From the NCBI GenBank assembly GCA_964235605.1, contig CAXSCR010000075.1, positions 1 through 17,332 of the forward strand: a stretch of 17,332 nt of DNA. The letters are read 5' to 3'. Below the pieces are notes generated by a model. That model searched no databases, was not told the origin of the DNA, and saw only the letters and a list, made by a program, of their open reading frames with translations. The position numbers and the translations under genes are program-made. Shown piece by piece: positions 15,228 to 17,332 of this stretch. The DNA comes from DATCRE01 sp964235605. Its GTDB lineage: Bacteria > Bacteroidota > Bacteroidia > Cytophagales > Cyclobacteriaceae. The first letter of the stretch is position 1; each line of letters opens with the position of its first letter.

Positions 15228-15540
15228 TGATAAGTATCGTTGTGATTGAAACTTTAATATAGAGGTGGTCACAGATGATTTATGTTTTTATTCTAATTCA
15301 AAATTTTTCAATAATTCTGAATGCTATTCACATAATATGTCCGATCAGTTCGTTTCCATGTTTAAACGATTTAGAGATCGAAGCGATTCGATTTACACTT
15401 AATGGGATGATTAATTTTGATGGAAGGAATTTCGTAGCCACGAGGAGACGGATTTAAAGCAGGGAGGTTCTTCACCACAATAACGGGAAACCGTACTTCG
15501 AAATTGCAGTTCAATCAGACACTAGTCGTGAGCGGCCCAA
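15228..15540. other. non-coding stretch after the methyltransferase remnant
   Basis: No supported gene. The 60-codon frame at 15275-15457 resembles nothing I recognise and lacks signs of real coding. The right end may hold further decayed upstream sequence of the permease remnant at 15543-15807. Confidence 0.5.
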
Positions 15541-15542
15541 GC

Positions 15543-15807
15543 ATAGTTGTTGACTCTTTGTTTAGAATGCAATGGAAGGTTTAAAGGCCGAAGCACTACT
15601 CATCCCAGAAATATAAGAGTGTGACGGGATCGAGCAATGAGCCGAGTGATGAAATTTTCTGGTCCGATGCAGTCAGTCGATTAATCAGGAATCTGGCAAT
15701 GATATCATAGCTTATGTTGTGGCATGGATCATGACTATTTGGATGCATTTAGCCTTAAAGTTATTGAAGGGAGAAATTTTGGCAATTACCACGAATGGGG
15801 TCAATAG
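15543..15807 (+). pseudogene. fragment of an FtsX/MacB-type ABC transporter permease
   Basis: Translation across frameshifts gives AMEGLKAEALLIP, then KYKSVTGSSNEPSDEIFWSD in another frame, then DHDYLDAFSLKVIEGRNFG ending at a TAG (15805-15807). In Bacteroidota FtsX-like permeases the second MacB periplasmic domain has exactly this order: K-x-ELL...P-x-KSVT-x-SS..P, about 35 residues, then (V)D-x-DYL-x-F-x-L-x-x-x-x-GRNF. The order and spacing fit. At least two frameshifts and a stop are present, and both membrane ends are missing. A possible weak continuation (LSVIG...NFVFYAQVHYF) lies at 15830-15880. Such permeases usually export or act in envelope stress; this copy is dead. Confidence 0.65.
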
Positions 15808-15986
15808 TTCCACAAAGGCATAACAGTGCTCAGTGTGATAGGCAAATAAAATTTGTGTTTTATGCTCAAGTTCATTACTTTAATGTTCTTGTAAAAAATT
15901 CACTATTATCGTTGGGCGTAAAATAATTTCTTAAAACTTGGATTTAAACATTCGAAAATTTCTAAAACTTAAATTCTACCCCCTCT

Positions 15987-16850
15987 ATGAAACGAATAGT
16001 TCTTCTTTCAACTTCTCTGGTTTACATTCTCTTGCTAAATAGTCAAATAGTGACAGCTCAAGAAATTAACTACGGAGACAATGAAAGTTCAGGAAAGTAT
16101 ATTCAAAGAGACGATGCTAAAATCTATTATGAATCATATGGAGAAGGTCCGCCATTAATTTTACTGCATGGTGATTTTTTTGGATATATTTCTGAATTCA
16201 GTCGCTATTATCCAATCTTAATGCAACATTTCCGTGTCATCGCAGTCGCACGCCGTGGGCATGGCAAATCAGAGATGGGAAATCAAACTTTTTCCGTAAA
16301 ACTATTTGCCGATGATGTTATTGCCATTATGAATCAAGAGGGTATTCCGACGGCTAGTGTAGTTGGATTCAGTGCAGGAGCTACAACTGCTTATTATCTT
16401 GCTGCATATTATCCTGAACGAATTTCCAAAGTAGTAGCAATGGCCGGCTTCGTAAACAACAAGAAACAAACTGATGAAGAGAAAAGGAGAATTACTGACA
16501 CAAACTTCTCGGAAATCGCTGCGGATGACGCCGATTTAATCAAACAAAGAAGAGCACTCATGCCACAGCCTGCACGTTTTGAAGAGTTGCTTGAGCGCTT
16601 AAAGGTTATGTGGATGGAGGACGTTGCTATCCCGGATGAAAAAGTAAAAAATATTAAAGTATCCGTAATGGTGCTTATAGGCGATCGTGACGAAAATAGA
16701 TCCGTTGAACGCTATGTTGATATTTACCGTTCGATTCCCAAAGCTCAACTTGCCGTAATCCCTGAATGCGGTCATGTCGGTTTAATCCTACGTCCTGAGA
16801 TGTTCAAAGCCATCGTTATGCCCTTTCTAACGAGAGCAGAGAAGTTATGA
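15987..16850 (+). CDS. secreted alpha/beta-fold hydrolase
   Basis: A 287-residue protein with a signal peptide (MKRIVLLSTSLVYILLLNSQ, cleavage near VTA-Q25), so it is periplasmic or secreted. The fold is clear: the oxyanion motif LLHGDFFG at 59-66, RRGHGKS (89-95), the nucleophile elbow GFSAG with Ser129, the late strand VMVLIGDRDE with Asp235 (or Asp233) as acid, and His263 in ECGHVG. All three catalytic residues are present. The substrate cannot be deduced; relatives include esterases, haloperoxidase-like and C-C hydrolases. The gene stands alone, flanked by a permease remnant and repeat DNA, with no visible link to the sugar-use genes. The preceding CCCCCTCT is not a ribosome-binding site, as is common in the phylum. 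Confidence 0.92.
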   Translation: MKRIVLLSTSLVYILLLNSQIVTAQEINYGDNESSGKYIQRDDAKIYYESYGEGPPLILLHGDFFGYISEFSRYYPILMQHFRVIAVARRGHGKSEMGNQTFSVKLFADDVIAIMNQEGIPTASVVGFSAGATTAYYLAAYYPERISKVVAMAGFVNNKKQTDEEKRRITDTNFSEIAADDADLIKQRRALMPQPARFEELLERLKVMWMEDVAIPDEKVKNIKVSVMVLIGDRDENRSVERYVDIYRSIPKAQLAVIPECGHVGLILRPEMFKAIVMPFLTRAEKL

Positions 16851-17173
16851 CCCATTCATTATTTGGATTCAAGGTTAATGTTTCAATATGTGCATTTTGC
16901 TCAAGGCATGCTATATGTAAAGTATAATCATAGGAAATAGAACTTCATGTAAATACCAATTCTCCTCATGGCAATTCACAATGTTCGTACAACGTCTACA
17001 GCATCAGGATATGTATAACGTCTCCTAGCTCTTCAATAGAAACACAATCCTGGCCTTAAGTAAATCATGCTCTTTATCGCATGTGTGTCCTTCAATTTGG
17101 TATTTATACTTACTACCTCCTATAATCGATTGCTTTCTTGTCATTATCCCCTATGTCAGTCGCTTGCAGTCTC
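16851..17173. other. intergenic stretch after the hydrolase gene
   Basis: No gene or clear terminator is seen. It contains a copy of the TCCTATAATCGATTGC repeat at 17118-17149 and a partial CAGTCGCTTG duplicate (17157-17166) of the start of the next repeat. Confidence 0.5.
17118..17149 (+). repeat. dispersed repeat, copy 2 (TCCTATAATCGATTGC...)
   Basis: Second copy of the repeat at 14598-14629, with the same ends (TCCTATAATCGATTGC and TGTCATTATCC) and a different middle. It lies 24 bases before the inverted-repeat-end sequence at 17174. Confidence 0.6.
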
Positions 17174-17231
17174 AGTCGCTTGGCTTTGCCGAGTGACAAA
17201 TATCTCAGAGGCCTCTGGCCTCACGTACTCA
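17174..17231 (+). repeat. third copy of the MITE/REP-like end sequence
   Basis: It matches 13785-13842 over 58 bp with 3 mismatches, in the same orientation, and contains a perfect hairpin GAGGCC-TCT-GGCCTC. The similarity stops sharply at CACGTACTCA in both. A partner in inverted orientation, if any, would lie beyond the right edge of the window. Confidence 0.8.
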
Positions 17232-17332
17232 ACCCGTTAACTGGTGACCCAACAACGGTAAGAGATATAAAGTAAGGATAACCTGTGTTTGCTTTTATGA
17301 GCTCTGATATGCTTTAAATTAATAAATTGATT

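Noticed and set aside
15275..15457. 60-codon plus-strand open frame
   Set aside because: No recognisable family and no context support; it is probably chance in AT-rich DNA.

Overview
The window looks like a chromosomal piece of a member of the Bacteroidota. The evidence is a SusC/SusD outer-membrane pair with a DUF3823 lipoprotein, a GtaA-type (DUF4964/5127/4965/1793) secreted enzyme, low GC, almost no Shine-Dalgarno sequences, and the TACGAGG heptamer repeat arrays that recur in this phylum. A Cytophagales-like host is my guess and cannot be proved from the sequence.

Layout. 1-425: intergenic DNA with a possible gene remnant and a strong terminator. 426-6603 (minus): a tight operon susC - susD - DUF3823 lipoprotein. 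6604-7440: a long spacer with structured susC leader, a possible operator and scraps of decayed coding sequence. 7441-9912 (minus): the GtaA-family enzyme. 9913-10483: a divergent control region with two palindromes. 10484-11503 (plus): a LacI-family regulator. 11504-11962: three higher-order units of TACGARG repeats. 11963-13156 (minus): galactokinase. 13157-15986: mostly non-coding or decayed DNA, holding an IS110-family transposase remnant, a 296-bp element with 30-bp perfect inverted ends, a 5'-truncated methyltransferase and a frameshifted FtsX/MacB-type permease fragment. 15987-16850 (plus): a secreted alpha/beta hydrolase. 16851-17332: no gene, and a third copy of the inverted-repeat sequence.

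How it may work together. SusC and SusD would bind and import an oligomeric nutrient through the outer membrane, the GtaA-family enzyme would act on it outside the cytoplasm, and GalK would phosphorylate released galactose. The LacI-type protein is the obvious local regulator. A perfect 28-bp palindrome with core AACGTTACCGGTAACGTT lies between gtaA and lacI, and a degenerate copy of it (AACGATACCGGAAACGTT) lies upstream of galK. A second palindrome type with core CAAnCGATTG lies just upstream of lacI and again upstream of susC. This suggests one galactose-linked regulon over about 13 kb. The galK leader also contains a terminator-like hairpin between the operator and the start codon. The right third appears to be a repeat-rich graveyard of broken genes.
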